64,000 bases of DNA from Actinomycetota bacterium (GTDB taxonomy: Bacteria; Actinomycetota; Thermoleophilia; BMS3ABIN01): positions 149,599 through 213,598 of the forward strand of contig JAMCPM010000013.1 of assembly GCA_023382335.1 (NCBI GenBank). The letters are read 5' to 3'. Shown here in pieces: positions 1 through 11,043 of the stretch (positions are counted from its first letter, which is position 1; each line of letters opens with the position of its first letter). The translations under genes were made by a program, and so were the position numbers. Below the pieces are notes generated by a model that saw nothing but the letters and a program-made list of their open reading frames with translations, did not search any database and was not told the DNA's origin.

Positions 1-303
1 GACGCTTACGGGCATTGGCGGCGAGTGTGCCCGCTGACGCTGGATCCTGCCTGCTAGCAGCGGATTGTTAACTCCGCCGCAGGCGATTATTTTACTTGCC
101 TTTGCATAAATCTATCTGATATTGTTGCTGGCACGAGATGTGACTGGCGTTCAGTGGATAACCACTCGGGAGCATCTCTGCTGGCTTGAAAAACCAGCCG
201 ATTGGCCGGACGCCTGGGCCCTCCAGAAAATTTGGACGGCTTGGGTGTTTTTTCATCTCCGGAGCCTTCCACCGGACCTGACTTTTGGTTAGAAAGGGCA
301 AAA
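1..303. other. Non-coding leader upstream of formate dehydrogenase
   Basis: No credible gene is seen here. Near the left edge an imperfect stem (GCGGA at 60-64 with TCCGC at 73-77, framed by CCTG/CAGG) is followed by a short T-rich stretch at 88-93 and could end an upstream gene. A second possible hairpin lies about 218-244, with TCCA/TGGA and GCC/GGC arms. A molybdenum-cofactor riboswitch would make sense before this gene, but I cannot match its conserved core. Confidence 0.3.
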
Positions 304-3300
304 ATGGCCGATCTTCCTCATCACGAGATAATCGCAGAGAGCGGGCCGCTGGTCAGGTTCTTCATTGACGGCCGTTATCTGCAGGTGAACCCCCGCATGA
401 CCATCCTTGAGGCCGCGCAGGCGAATGGCATCGAGATTCCCACGATGTGCAGCGACTTCCGCATCGCTCCCTCGGGCCGCTGCGGCCTCTGCGTGGTCGA
501 GGTCGTCGGCAACGGCATCGTCAACTCCTGCCAGACGCCCGTGGTCGACGGCATGGAGGTCATCAGCGAATCGCCCGAGATCGCCGACATCCGCCGGCAG
601 AGACTCAATGAATACCTGACCACCCATAACGCCTATTGCGAACCGCCGTGCCATAACGCCTGTCCGGCGCGCATCGATATCCCCGCCTACGTCGGCGCGA
701 TCGCTCGTGGAGACGACGCCGAAGCCATCAGGATCGTCAAGAAGCGCCTGCCGCTGCCGCGCATCATCGGCCGCATCTGCCCGCGCCCCTGCGAGAGCGC
801 CTGCCGCCGCACCCAGGTAGACACCGAGCCCGTGGCGATCTGCCAGCTGAAGCGTTTCGCCGGCGACCGGGCCCAGGCCGATGCGGCCCTGGTCGATGAA
901 GAGATGGCGCCGCCGAGCGGCAAGAAGGTGGCGGTCATCGGCGCCGGCCCCAGCGGTCTTTCAGCCGCTTACTATCTGTCGCTGAGCGGACATCAGGTGA
1001 CGATCTTTGAAGCCAATTCCAAAGCCGGCGGCATGATGCTGACCGGCATTCCGCCCTTCCGCCTGCCCCGCGAGGTGATCCAGGAGGAGGTTGATTCCAT
1101 CCTGGGGCTGGGAGTCGAGCTGAGGCTGAATAGCCGCCTCGGCAGGGATTTCACCCTCGACAAGCTCAGGTCGGAGGGTTATGCCGCCATCTATCTGGCC
1201 ATTGGCGCCCAGCAGGGTTCCACCGGCCGCATCGAGAACGCCGAAGGCGATGGCGTTTACTCCGCAGTCGATTTCCTGGCGCAAAGCAACGCCGGCGACT
1301 GGGAAACTCCCCTCGGCAAGACGCTCGTGATCGGTGGCGGCTTCACCGCCATGGACGCGGCCCGGTCGGCGCTGCGGCTAGGAGCCGGCGAGGTGACGGT
1401 CGTTTACCGCCGTTCCCGTGAGGAGATGCCGGCCACCGCGGAAGAAGTCAATGAGGCCGAAAACGAGGGCGCCAGTCTGTCGCTGCTGACTTCGCCCGTA
1501 TCCATAGTCAGGGAAGGGGGCCGCGTCACCGGCGTCGTCTGTCAGAAGATGGAGCTGGGCGAGCCCGACGAGAGCGGCCGCCGCCGCCCCGAGCCCGTCG
1601 CCGGCTCCGATTTTACCATCGAGGCCGACACCGTAATCCTGGCTATCGGCCAGCAGGTCGACCGCGAAGGACTGGAGACCTGCCTGGCACTGAGCAAGTG
1701 GGACACCATCGAGGCCAACAAGCACACGCTGGCCACGACCGTCGACGGCATCTTCGCCGGCGGCGACTGCGAGACCGGCCCCGCCACCGTGGTCGAGGCC
1801 ATTGCCGCCGGACGCCGCGCAGCGGTCGCCATCGATGCATATGTCACCGGCCAGGACCCCAAGGAAGTCTGCCTCTCGCCGGCGGCCGGACTCAAGCCGC
1901 GCCGTCCGAGGATGTTCGACATCGGCGCCAAGCCGCTCGTGGAAGACGAGCGTCATCACATGCCCGAGCTCGCCGTTCCCGAACGCAAAAACTTTAACGA
2001 GATCGAGCTCGGTTACGAAGAAGCCGACGCCCGGGCCGAGGCCGCCCGGTGCCTGCAGTGCACCTGCCACGCGGTCGCGGACTGCGAACTCAGGCGCCTG
2101 TCCATCCGCTACGGGGCCGGGACGAAAGAATTCAGAGGAGAGGGCCAGTTCCCCCTGTTCGACGGCTCGCCGATCCTGCAGCTGGACCGCAAGCGCTGTA
2201 TCCGCTGCCATACCTGCGTCCGCGTCTGCGACGAGTTCGAGATGAACCATGTCTACACGGTCGACAAGGACCAGTACCCGGCATTACGCGGCGCCACCTA
2301 CCGTGAATCGGGGTGCACTTCGTGCGCCTCGTGCGTCGACGCCTGCCCGACCGGCGCTCTTGTCAATGCGCAGCTCAAGAATACGCGCGAGTGGGAGCTG
2401 ACCAGGGTGACGACGACCTGCCCGCTGTGCGGCACCGGTTGCAACTTCGACCTCAATGTAAAAGACGGGAAGGTCGTCGGCGTCACCACCATCGCCGAGG
2501 CTCCGGTCAACCGCCGGGCTCTCTGCGTCAAGGGACGCTACCACACCGACCTGATAAACAGCCCCGATCGCCTGACGACGCCGCTGATCAAACGCAACGG
2601 CGGGTTCGAGGAGGCGACCTGGGACGAAGCGCTCGACCTGGTGGCTTCAAAATTCATGGAAATCAAACAGAGGGACGGCGCCGACGCCCTGGCTACGCTG
2701 AGCTCGGCGCGCTGCACCAACGAGGAGAACTGGTTGATGCAGAAGTTCACGAGGGCGGTGATGGGCACTAACAACGTTGATCACTGTGCCCGCACCTGAC
2801 ACGCTCCCACGGTGGCCGGTCTGGCCATCTCCTTCGGAAGCGGCGCCATGACGAATTCCATCAGCGAGGTGGGATTCTACGATGCGCTCTTCATCATCGG
2901 CTCCAACGCCACAGAGGCGCATCCGATCATCGGCGGCAAGATGAAGCGCGCCGCCCGCCGCGGCGCCCGCGTCATCGTCGCCGATCCCAGGCATATCGAG
3001 CTGGTCGATTATGCCGAGCTCTGGCTGCGATTGAAGCCGGGCACGGACATGGCACTCGTCAACGGCCTTATCAATATCATCATCAACCAGGGCTGGGCGG
3101 ATGAGCGGTTCATCGAGGAACGCTGTGAGGGCTACGACGCCATGTGGAAAGTCGTCAAGGATTACACGCCCGATGTCGTCAGCGGGATCACCGGCATCCC
3201 GGAAGAAAAACTCAGCGCCGCCGCCGATATCTACGCCCACACTCCCAGGGCCGGCATCTTCTACACCCTGGGCATAACCGAGCACACCACCGGCACCGCC

Positions 3301-4419
3301 AATGTCATGAACCTGGCCAACCTGGCCATGGTCACCGGCCACGTCGGCGTCGAGCACGCCGGGGTCAATCCCTTAAGGGGCCAGAACAACGTCCAGGGCG
3401 CCTGCGACATGGGCGCACTACCCAATCTGTTCCCCGGTTACATGAACGTGAATGCCCAGGAGAACGTCGTCCGTTTCGAGAAGGCCTGGGGCGTCGAGCT
3501 GCGCGATCAGTCGGGCCTGCGCATCCCGGAGATGTTCGACTCGATCCTCGACGGCGACCTCAAGGCGATGTACATCATGGGTGAAGACCCGATCATGACC
3601 GACCCCGACGCCAACCATTCACGCAAGGCCATCGACGCGCTCGAGTTCCTGGTGGTCCAGGACATCTTCATGACCGAGACGGCAAAATACGCCGACGTTG
3701 TCCTGCCGGCGGCCCTTTATGCTGAGAAGGACGGCACCTTCACCAACACCGAGCGCCGCGTGCAGCGTGTGCGCAAGGCGGTCGAGCCGCCAGGAGAGGC
3801 GCGCGCCGACTGGGAGATCATCTGTGACCTCTCCAGGCGCATGGGATACGAGATGCAGTACGATTCACCCGAGGAGATCTTCGAGGAGATCCGGCCGCTG
3901 ATCCCCGCTTACGCCGGCATCACCTACGACCGCCTCGATATCGTCGGGCTGCAGTGGCCCTGCCCCGACATCTCGCATCCGGGCACGCCCTACCTGCATG
4001 AGAACTGCTTTCCCAGGGGGAAGGGGCTCCTGCAGGGGCTTATACACGAAGAGCCGGCGGAGCTGACCAACGATGAATATCCGATCCTGCTGACCACAGG
4101 ACGCATGCTCTATCATTACAACGTGTCAACCAGGCAATCGGAGATACTCGATTCGATGAGGCCTTACGAGCTGGCGGAGATCAATCCTGTGGACGCTGCC
4201 GCCATCGGCGTTGCCGAAGAAGAAGAGGTCCGGGTCAGTTCCCGGCGCGGGTCGGTCGTCAGCCGGGTGACGATCACCGACAAGGTGCCGCCGGGCATCC
4301 TGTTCATGACGTTCCATTACTGGGAATCCGCCGTCAACGAGCTGACCAATTCAGCCTACGATCCCATCTCCAAGACCGCCGAGTACAAGGTCTGCGCGGT
4401 CAAGATCGAGAAGGCCTGA
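304..4419 (+). CDS. fdhA: Selenocysteine formate dehydrogenase alpha subunit fused to a GltD-like NAD(P)H/FAD module
   Basis: One reading frame of 1371 residues runs through an in-frame UGA at 2797-2799. Domains in order: 2Fe-2S ferredoxin (about residues 15-95, with GRCGLC); a Cys-rich GltD/NuoG-like segment (CEPPCHNAC, ICPRPCESAC); FAD and NAD(P) Rossmann folds (VIGAGPSGLSAAYY, VIGGGFTAMDAA); two 4Fe-4S clusters (CIRCHTCVRVC, CTSCASCVDAC); then the molybdopterin catalytic part beginning CPLCGTGCNF. The context HCAR-T-U-H-A-P-T-V-A-G-L matches the family's active site, where Sec or Cys ligates Mo/W. The fused NAD(P) module implies NAD(P)-linked formate oxidation or CO2 reduction without separate diaphorase subunits (inference). 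The start is ATG 304, with AGAAAGG six bases upstream; an in-frame ATG at 202 lacks family sequence. Downstream genes supply molybdate uptake and cofactor functions. Confidence 0.95.
2797..2799 (+). other. Recoded UGA = selenocysteine 832 of formate dehydrogenase
   Basis: TGA lies in the frame shared by the upstream and downstream halves, exactly where formate dehydrogenases carry Sec/Cys, before the conserved H-x-P-x-V-A-G-L. The downstream half starts inside the domain with no separate start site, so this is recoding rather than two genes. Confidence 0.95.
2811..2829 (+). promoter_or_regulatory. Bacterial SECIS hairpin of formate dehydrogenase
   Basis: The stem GGTGGCC/GGCCATC (7 bp with one G-U pair) closes a GGTCT loop that starts 19 nt after the UGA. 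The E. coli fdhF SECIS has the same GGUCU apical loop at about the same distance. The expected ligand is SelB. Confidence 0.88.
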
Positions 4420-4421
4420 CT

Positions 4422-4787
4422 TTGCGAAAAAAGCCGGGCAGGCTCGAGATCCGCTCCAAGATATGGATCGAGGCAGGCGGCAAGCCCGTCTTCAGCAAGG
4501 GACGGGAAATGCTGTTTAAAGCAATTGAAAAGCACGGTTCCATCAATATGGCGGCGCGGGAGATGGGCATTCCCTACCGGCGCGCCTGGGGTTATATCAA
4601 GGCCATGGAGGAGCGCACGGGCCTGGCCCTGGTGGAAACCAGGAAAGGCGGAGTCAACGGCGGTGGCGCCCGCCTGACGGAAGCGGCGGCGGAGCTGCTG
4701 GTAAAGTTCGAGCGCCTGGAGCGGGGTGTTGACCGCATCGTCGACAAACGGTTCGATGAACTATTCAAGGGCGGCGGCAAGAAATAA
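4422..4787 (+). CDS. ModE N-terminal-type winged-helix regulator
   Basis: This 121-residue protein consists almost only of the winged helix-turn-helix of ModE (GREMLFKAIEKHGSINMAAREMGIPYRRAWGYIKAMEE, split here: GREMLFKAIEKHGSINMAAR and then EMGIPYRRAWGYIKAMEE). It lacks the C-terminal molybdate-binding MOP/TOBE domains, so molybdate sensing by this polypeptide alone is not evident. TTG 4422 starts two bases after the fdh stop, suggesting co-transcription. A ModE-like palindrome follows at 4802-4824, just before modA; the likely job is control of modABC and perhaps fdh (inference). Related single-domain LysR-like HTH proteins are common beside molybdenum genes. Confidence 0.82.
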   Translation: MRKKPGRLEIRSKIWIEAGGKPVFSKGREMLFKAIEKHGSINMAAREMGIPYRRAWGYIKAMEERTGLALVETRKGGVNGGGARLTEAAAELLVKFERLERGVDRIVDKRFDELFKGGGKK

Positions 4788-4801
4788 ATTTTTTTCCGGT
4801 T

Positions 4802-4824
4802 CGTTATGCAATTTCGACATAACG
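4802..4824. promoter_or_regulatory. ModE-box-like operator upstream of modABC
   Basis: Perfect 7-bp arms CGTTATG and CATAACG are separated by 9 bp, between the ModE-like gene and modA. Spacing and end sequences closely resemble the E. coli modA ModE site (CGTTAT...ACATAACG). A T-run at 4787-4796 precedes it. Confidence 0.7.
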
Positions 4825-4854
4825 GACTCTGGATCATAACCTGGAGGAGACAAT

Positions 4855-5655
4855 ATCAGGAAGCTGGTTCTATATCTGATTCTGGCGGCCGCATTGGTTC
4901 TGTGGATCGGCGCCTGCGAAGGCTCCGGCTCTGAGCCGCCCGGCTTGCCGGGCCGGGAGCTCACCGTGTCCGCCGCCAGCAGCCTGTCGGACGCTTTCAA
5001 CGAAATAGGTAAAGATTTTGAAGGTCAGCATCCCGGCGTGAACATCAATTTCAACTTTGGATCGTCTGGAGATCTGGAAAAGCAGATAGCCGCAGGGGCT
5101 CCGGTGGACGTCTTTGCCGCCGCTTCGGCCAGGGAGACCGGCGACCTCGATCAAAAGGGCATGATCATAAAAGACACTCTGATCAGGCCGGCAGGCAACG
5201 ATCTCGTGCTGGTGGCCCCCGCCGCGGAGAGCACAAAGATAGGTTCCTTTAGCGATCTCAGCCTGGGCCAGGTCGGGAAGATCGGAGTCGGCGATCCGGC
5301 GACCGTACCCGCCGGCAGGTATGCCCGGGACGTTCTGACATATTTCGACCTGTGGGACAACCTCCAGCCAAAGCTGGTTTATGGCGAGAATGTGCGCCAG
5401 GTGCTGGATTATGTCGCCCGGGGTGAAGTGGACGCGGGATTCGTCTACGCCACGGATGCAAAAACCAGGGCGAACGACGTCAGGATCGTTTTGACAGCGC
5501 CTGCCGAAAGCCATCAGCCGATCGAATATCCCATGGCGGTAATCACCGGTTCCCCGGACGAGCAGCTTTCAAGGCAGTTCCTTGATTATGTTTCCTCCAA
5601 AGAGAGCCGGCCCGTTTTTGAAAGGTACGGCTTCAGGGTGAACGGCAGTGGATAG
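4855..5655 (+). CDS. modA: Molybdate ABC transporter substrate-binding lipoprotein ModA
   Basis: Periplasmic-binding protein for molybdate/tungstate, about 266 residues. A lipoprotein signal (RKLVLYLILAAALVLW then I-G-A-C lipobox) precedes the mature family sequence LTVSAASSLSDAFNEIG, FGSSGDLEKQIAAGAPVDVF and VPAGRYARDVL. The start is odd. The signal peptide needs the Arg-Lys at its N terminus, but no ATG, GTG or TTG lies just upstream of it; the codon at the proper distance from GGAGGAG (4843-4849) is ATC 4855. TTG 4894 is the first ordinary start but would cut off most of the signal peptide. Either AUC initiates or the assembly has one wrong base. The stop overlaps modB by 8 nt. Confidence 0.92.
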   Translation: MRKLVLYLILAAALVLWIGACEGSGSEPPGLPGRELTVSAASSLSDAFNEIGKDFEGQHPGVNINFNFGSSGDLEKQIAAGAPVDVFAAASARETGDLDQKGMIIKDTLIRPAGNDLVLVAPAAESTKIGSFSDLSLGQVGKIGVGDPATVPAGRYARDVLTYFDLWDNLQPKLVYGENVRQVLDYVARGEVDAGFVYATDAKTRANDVRIVLTAPAESHQPIEYPMAVITGSPDEQLSRQFLDYVSSKESRPVFERYGFRVNGSG

Positions 5656-6316
5656 CTCCGCCTTCTTCCCGATCAGGCTTTCACTGCAGGTAGCCATTGC
5701 CGCGACCTGTCTGGTCGTTCCCATAGGGATATTCTTTGCCTGGGTCCTGGCGGAAAAGAACTTCAGGGGAAAGAACCTTCTGGATATCGTCCTGACCCTG
5801 CCGCTGGTTTTGCCGCCTACGGTCACCGGCTACTATCTTGTCATCCTGTTCGGGCGCAACGGCCCCGTCGGCGGCCCGGTATTCAAGCTTACCGGATGGA
5901 CGATCATGTTTACCTGGCAGGCGGCGGTGCTGGCGTCGTTCGTGGTGGCGCTGCCGTTGATGGTGAAGACCGCGCGCGCTTCGTTCGAATCGGTGGAGCG
6001 CCAGCTTATCGATGCTTCCTTCACCCTGGGCCATTCGGAAGCCGTAACTCTTTTCAGGGTCATTCTGCCCCTTACCCGCAAAGGCCTAGTCGCCGGGGCT
6101 TCTCTGGCCTTCGCCAGGGCGGTGGGGGAGTTCGGCGCCACCCTGATGCTGGCGGGGAATATCCCCGGAAAGACCGATACGGCGCCCCTGGCCATATACG
6201 CCAGCGCCAGCAGCGGCGACTGGTCCGCGGCCAACGGCACGGTCTTGCTCCTGACGCTGATGTCCGGGGCTGTTCTTTATACCGCCATCAGATTCAACGG
6301 GCGGACAAGCCTGTGA
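5648..6316 (+). CDS. modB: Molybdate ABC transporter permease ModB
   Basis: Inner-membrane permease of 222 residues, normal length for ModB. Hydrophobic segments include LQVAIAATCLVVPIGIFFAW and LDIVLTLPLVLPPTVTGYYL. The cytoplasmic EAA loop is visible as ASFTLGHSEAVTLFRVILPL, followed by ARAVGEFGATLMLAGNIPG, the diagnostic ModB stretch. GTG 5648 overlaps the end of modA and the stop overlaps the start of modC, so the three are translationally coupled. Confidence 0.95.
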   Translation: MDSSAFFPIRLSLQVAIAATCLVVPIGIFFAWVLAEKNFRGKNLLDIVLTLPLVLPPTVTGYYLVILFGRNGPVGGPVFKLTGWTIMFTWQAAVLASFVVALPLMVKTARASFESVERQLIDASFTLGHSEAVTLFRVILPLTRKGLVAGASLAFARAVGEFGATLMLAGNIPGKTDTAPLAIYASASSGDWSAANGTVLLLTLMSGAVLYTAIRFNGRTSL

Positions 6317-7023
6317 GCAGCCGGATCAGACTCTTAAAAGCGGTACCGGGATTCACGCTTGACGTGAGGTGGGAGGTCGGCGACGAGCTTGTGACCCTGT
6401 TCGGATTTTCCGGATCGGGAAAGACCATGACACTCCAGCTGATAGCCGGCCTGATGAGACCGGACGAAGGATATATCGAGATTAACGGCAGGCAGTATTT
6501 TGACAGCGGTTCAGGACTTGATGTCAAGCCGGGGCGGCGCCGGACTGGTTACGTGTTCCAGGATTCAGCCCTTTTTCCTCACATGACCGTGAAAGAGAAC
6601 ATAGCTTATGGATTGACCCGCCCGAACGCGTCGGAGCGGATAGCCCGGGTCGATGAGATGATCGACATCTTCCGGCTCGGCGGTCTCGAAGGAGCCCGTC
6701 CCCGTGAGATCTCCGGAGGCCAGAAGCAGAGGGTGGCTCTGGCGCGCGCCTTGATCGGAAGACCGGAACTGCTGATGCTGGATGAGCCATTTTCGGCCCT
6801 GGACCGGCCGTTCCGCGCAAGGATGCAGAATATAATCAGGGATATCCGGTCGGAGTTTTCCATTCCCGTAATCCTGGTCACCCACGATTATTCTGAAGTG
6901 GATAACCTGGCGGACAAAGTCATTGTCTATTCTGGCGGGAAAGTCGTCCAGCAGGGTTCTCCTCTGGAAATCCGGAAAAATCCGGCGGATGGCCGGGTAA
7001 GAGAATTGATCGGAATCGGATAG
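6313..7023 (+). CDS. modC: Molybdate ABC transporter ATPase ModC, short form without MOP domain
   Basis: ABC ATPase of 236 residues: Walker A GFSGSGKT, Q-loop FQDSALFPHMTV, signature ISGGQKQRVALARAL, Walker B LLMLDEPFSALD and switch histidine LVTHD. GTG 6313 sits in a GTGA overlap with the modB stop; the frame stays open upstream but is only modB read out of frame. Typical ModC is about 350 residues with a C-terminal TOBE/MOP molybdate-binding domain; here the protein ends right after the ATPase domain, so no cis molybdate feedback domain is present. Confidence 0.93.
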   Translation: MSSRIRLLKAVPGFTLDVRWEVGDELVTLFGFSGSGKTMTLQLIAGLMRPDEGYIEINGRQYFDSGSGLDVKPGRRRTGYVFQDSALFPHMTVKENIAYGLTRPNASERIARVDEMIDIFRLGGLEGARPREISGGQKQRVALARALIGRPELLMLDEPFSALDRPFRARMQNIIRDIRSEFSIPVILVTHDYSEVDNLADKVIVYSGGKVVQQGSPLEIRKNPADGRVRELIGIG

Positions 7024-7089
7024 AATAGTAAAGAATGATACCGGTTTTTTTTGCGGGAAGTATCGGCTCGAATTATAAGGAAGGAAGCA

Positions 7090-8136
7090 ATGTGTGAACC
7101 CGATCAGATAACCGTACCGGTGCGCGAGGCCGTCGGCATGACCCTCGGGCATGACATCACCGAGATCAACGCCGTGAAGCATTCCAAAGGCAGCGCCTTC
7201 CGCCGCGGCCACGTGATCACCGAGGCCGACGTCCCCAGGCTGCTTGATCTGGGCAAGGAGAACATCTACGTCCTGGACATCTCCGAGAGCCAGTTGCACG
7301 AGGATGACGCCGTGCTGCTCATGGCCGCGGCGCTGGCCGGCGAGAACGCCGAGTATATGCCGGAGCCGCGCGAAGGCAGGATCAATCTACTCGCCGGCGT
7401 CACCGGCCTGCTGAAAATCGACGCCGCGGCGCTGGAGCGTTTCAACCTGGTGGAAGAGGTCATGTGCGCCACCCGCCATACCAACACCGTCGTCCAGGCC
7501 GGGGACATCATCGCCGGCACCAGGGCGATCCCGCTGGTGGTCGAGAAGCAGTTCGTCGAGCAGGCCGTGGCGATAGCCGGGGGCCGGGGCGGGATTGTCT
7601 CAGTGCTGCCGCTGAGGCCGGCGCGGGTAGCCATCATCATCACCGGCAACGAGGTCTATAAAGGCCGTATCAAGGACGCCTTCGAGCCGATCATCCGCGG
7701 CAAGGTGGAAGCTCTCGGCTGCAGTGTGGACAACGTCACCAAGTGCCCGGACAACATGCAGGCCATCCGCCAGGCGCTGCTGGCAGCCCGCGAGCAGGCG
7801 GACCTGATCATCATGACCGGCGGCATGTCGGTCGATCCCGACGACCTGACGCCGCTGGCTGCGCGCGAAGCGGGAGCGGAGATCGCGGCTTACGGCTCCG
7901 CGGTGCTGCCGGGCGCCATGTTCATGGTCAGCTACTTCGAGGACGGCACGCCGGTGCTGGGAGTGCCGGCCTGCGGCATCCATCATGCCCGCACCATCTT
8001 CGACCTGATCCTGCCACGGGTGCTCGCCGGCGAGGAGATCACCAGCGCCGATATCGCCCGTCTCGGTCACGGCGGCCTCTGCCTCGATTGCGAGGAGTGC
8101 CGCTTCCCGGTCTGTCCCTTCGGCAAGTCGGCCTGA
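7090..8136 (+). CDS. MoeA-like molybdopterin-binding protein
   Basis: 348 residues with the MoCF-biosynthesis fold: VAIIITGNEVYKGRIKD, LIIMTGGMSVDPDDLTP and PVLGVPACGIHHARTIFDL are the MoeA/MogA ligand-binding stretches. The N-terminal part (VREAVGMTLGHDITEI) resembles MoeA domain I, but the protein is shorter than true MoeA (about 400) and ends with a Cys cluster (CLDCEECRFPVCPFG) that could bind metal. The family often sits beside formate dehydrogenase or xanthine dehydrogenase genes. The likely role is Mo insertion into, or maturation of, the Mo-bisMGD enzyme (inference). ATG 7090 follows AAGGAAG; the frame is open upstream but without a ribosome site. Confidence 0.85.
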   Translation: MCEPDQITVPVREAVGMTLGHDITEINAVKHSKGSAFRRGHVITEADVPRLLDLGKENIYVLDISESQLHEDDAVLLMAAALAGENAEYMPEPREGRINLLAGVTGLLKIDAAALERFNLVEEVMCATRHTNTVVQAGDIIAGTRAIPLVVEKQFVEQAVAIAGGRGGIVSVLPLRPARVAIIITGNEVYKGRIKDAFEPIIRGKVEALGCSVDNVTKCPDNMQAIRQALLAAREQADLIIMTGGMSVDPDDLTPLAAREAGAEIAAYGSAVLPGAMFMVSYFEDGTPVLGVPACGIHHARTIFDLILPRVLAGEEITSADIARLGHGGLCLDCEECRFPVCPFGKSA

Positions 8137-8199
8137 TGAGCGGGTCGATCCGCTCCTGCGGAGCATGAGGCCCGCACCCGCCGTCCGCGTCTTCCATTC

Positions 8200-8781
8200 A
8201 TGAAAACACTCGAGGAACATATTGAAGAATCGGCTGCCTTCCACGGTAGCGACTGTCCCGGTCAGACGCTGGGTGTGAGGCTGGCCCGGGCCGGGCTCGA
8301 GCGCGTCGGCATCGACGATCCGCTCTCCGACCGATGGCGCAAGAACATCATGGTCTATGTGGAAATCGACCGCTGCGCCGCTGACGCCATCATGATCGTG
8401 ACCGGCTGCCGTGTTGGCAAGCGGACGCTGAAGATCGTCGACTACGGCATCATGGCGGCCACTTTCGTCAATCTCAAGACCGGCAAAGCCGTGCGAGTGG
8501 CCGCCCGTGAGGAGGCCCGGGCTCTGGCGCCCAAATACGCGCCGGACGTCAAGGAAAAATATGAACAGCAGCGGCAGGCGTACCGGATCATCCCCGATGA
8601 AGAGCTGCTCAGTTTTGAAGAGGTGAAGGTGACGACGCCGGCGGAGGACATGCCAGGCAGCCCCGTCTCCCGTGTCGTCTGCTCCAAATGCGGCGACTAC
8701 GTGGTCGACATGCGCGAGGTAACAAGCGGCGGCGCCGTCCTTTGCCGCGCCTGCGCCCGGGGCGGCTACTTCACCCGCTAA
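8200..8781 (+). CDS. fmdE: FmdE-family protein with C-terminal zinc ribbon
   Basis: 193 residues. The N-terminal FmdE domain shows FHGSDCPGQTLGVRLARAGL, DRCAADAIMIVTGCRVGKRT and KIVDYGIMAATFVNL. A C-terminal CxxC...CxxC ribbon (CSKCGDYV, LCRACAR) looks metal-binding. FmdE genes were named for formylmethanofuran dehydrogenase operons and in bacteria are often linked to Mo/W formate dehydrogenases; the biochemical role is unsettled. It closes the molybdenum cluster. Confidence 0.88.
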   Translation: MKTLEEHIEESAAFHGSDCPGQTLGVRLARAGLERVGIDDPLSDRWRKNIMVYVEIDRCAADAIMIVTGCRVGKRTLKIVDYGIMAATFVNLKTGKAVRVAAREEARALAPKYAPDVKEKYEQQRQAYRIIPDEELLSFEEVKVTTPAEDMPGSPVSRVVCSKCGDYVVDMREVTSGGAVLCRACARGGYFTR

Positions 8782-8795
8782 TTTCAGGCTAATTT

Positions 8796-8843
8796 CAGGG
8801 ACACATAACTAAATTAGTGGCACAAGGGACACATAACAAAACT
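8796..8843. repeat. REP-like 'GGGACACATAAC' repeats, two direct copies
   Basis: Two copies of GGGACACATAAC, the first continued by TAAATTAGTG and the second by AAAAC. The same word recurs inverted at 19.8-19.9 kb. Similar sequences flank REP-associated tyrosine transposase genes in many genomes; no such transposase is in this window. Confidence 0.7.
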
Positions 8844-8905
8844 TCCGCATTACCAGATTCCTGCCGGGCGCCACGTGTCCGTCTCATTCCCATAGGATAG
8901 AATAA

Positions 8906-10996
<2,091 letters not shown>

Positions 10997-11026
10997 AAAA
11001 AGGCGCACCTGGGTGCGCCTTTTCAT
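10997..11026. terminator. Bidirectional terminator between ligA and the PCYCGC gene
   Basis: The AAGGCGCACC/GGGTGCGCCTT hairpin is flanked by an A-run on the left and TTTTCATTT on the right. It serves the convergent genes on both sides. Confidence 0.9.
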
Positions 11027-11043
11027 TTGGGTAAAGCAGGTGA

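Noticed and set aside
200..303. Molybdenum-cofactor riboswitch before formate dehydrogenase
   Set aside because: Context is attractive but the conserved aptamer core is not found by eye; a covariance-model search would decide.
2797..2812. Formate dehydrogenase split into two genes or a nonsense pseudogene
   Set aside because: The frame is unbroken on both sides, UGA is at the known Sec site and a SECIS hairpin follows.
5896..6312. Longer ModC start inside modB
   Set aside because: The extra sequence is modB read in another frame; the GTG 6313 overlap start gives a normal ABC ATPase.
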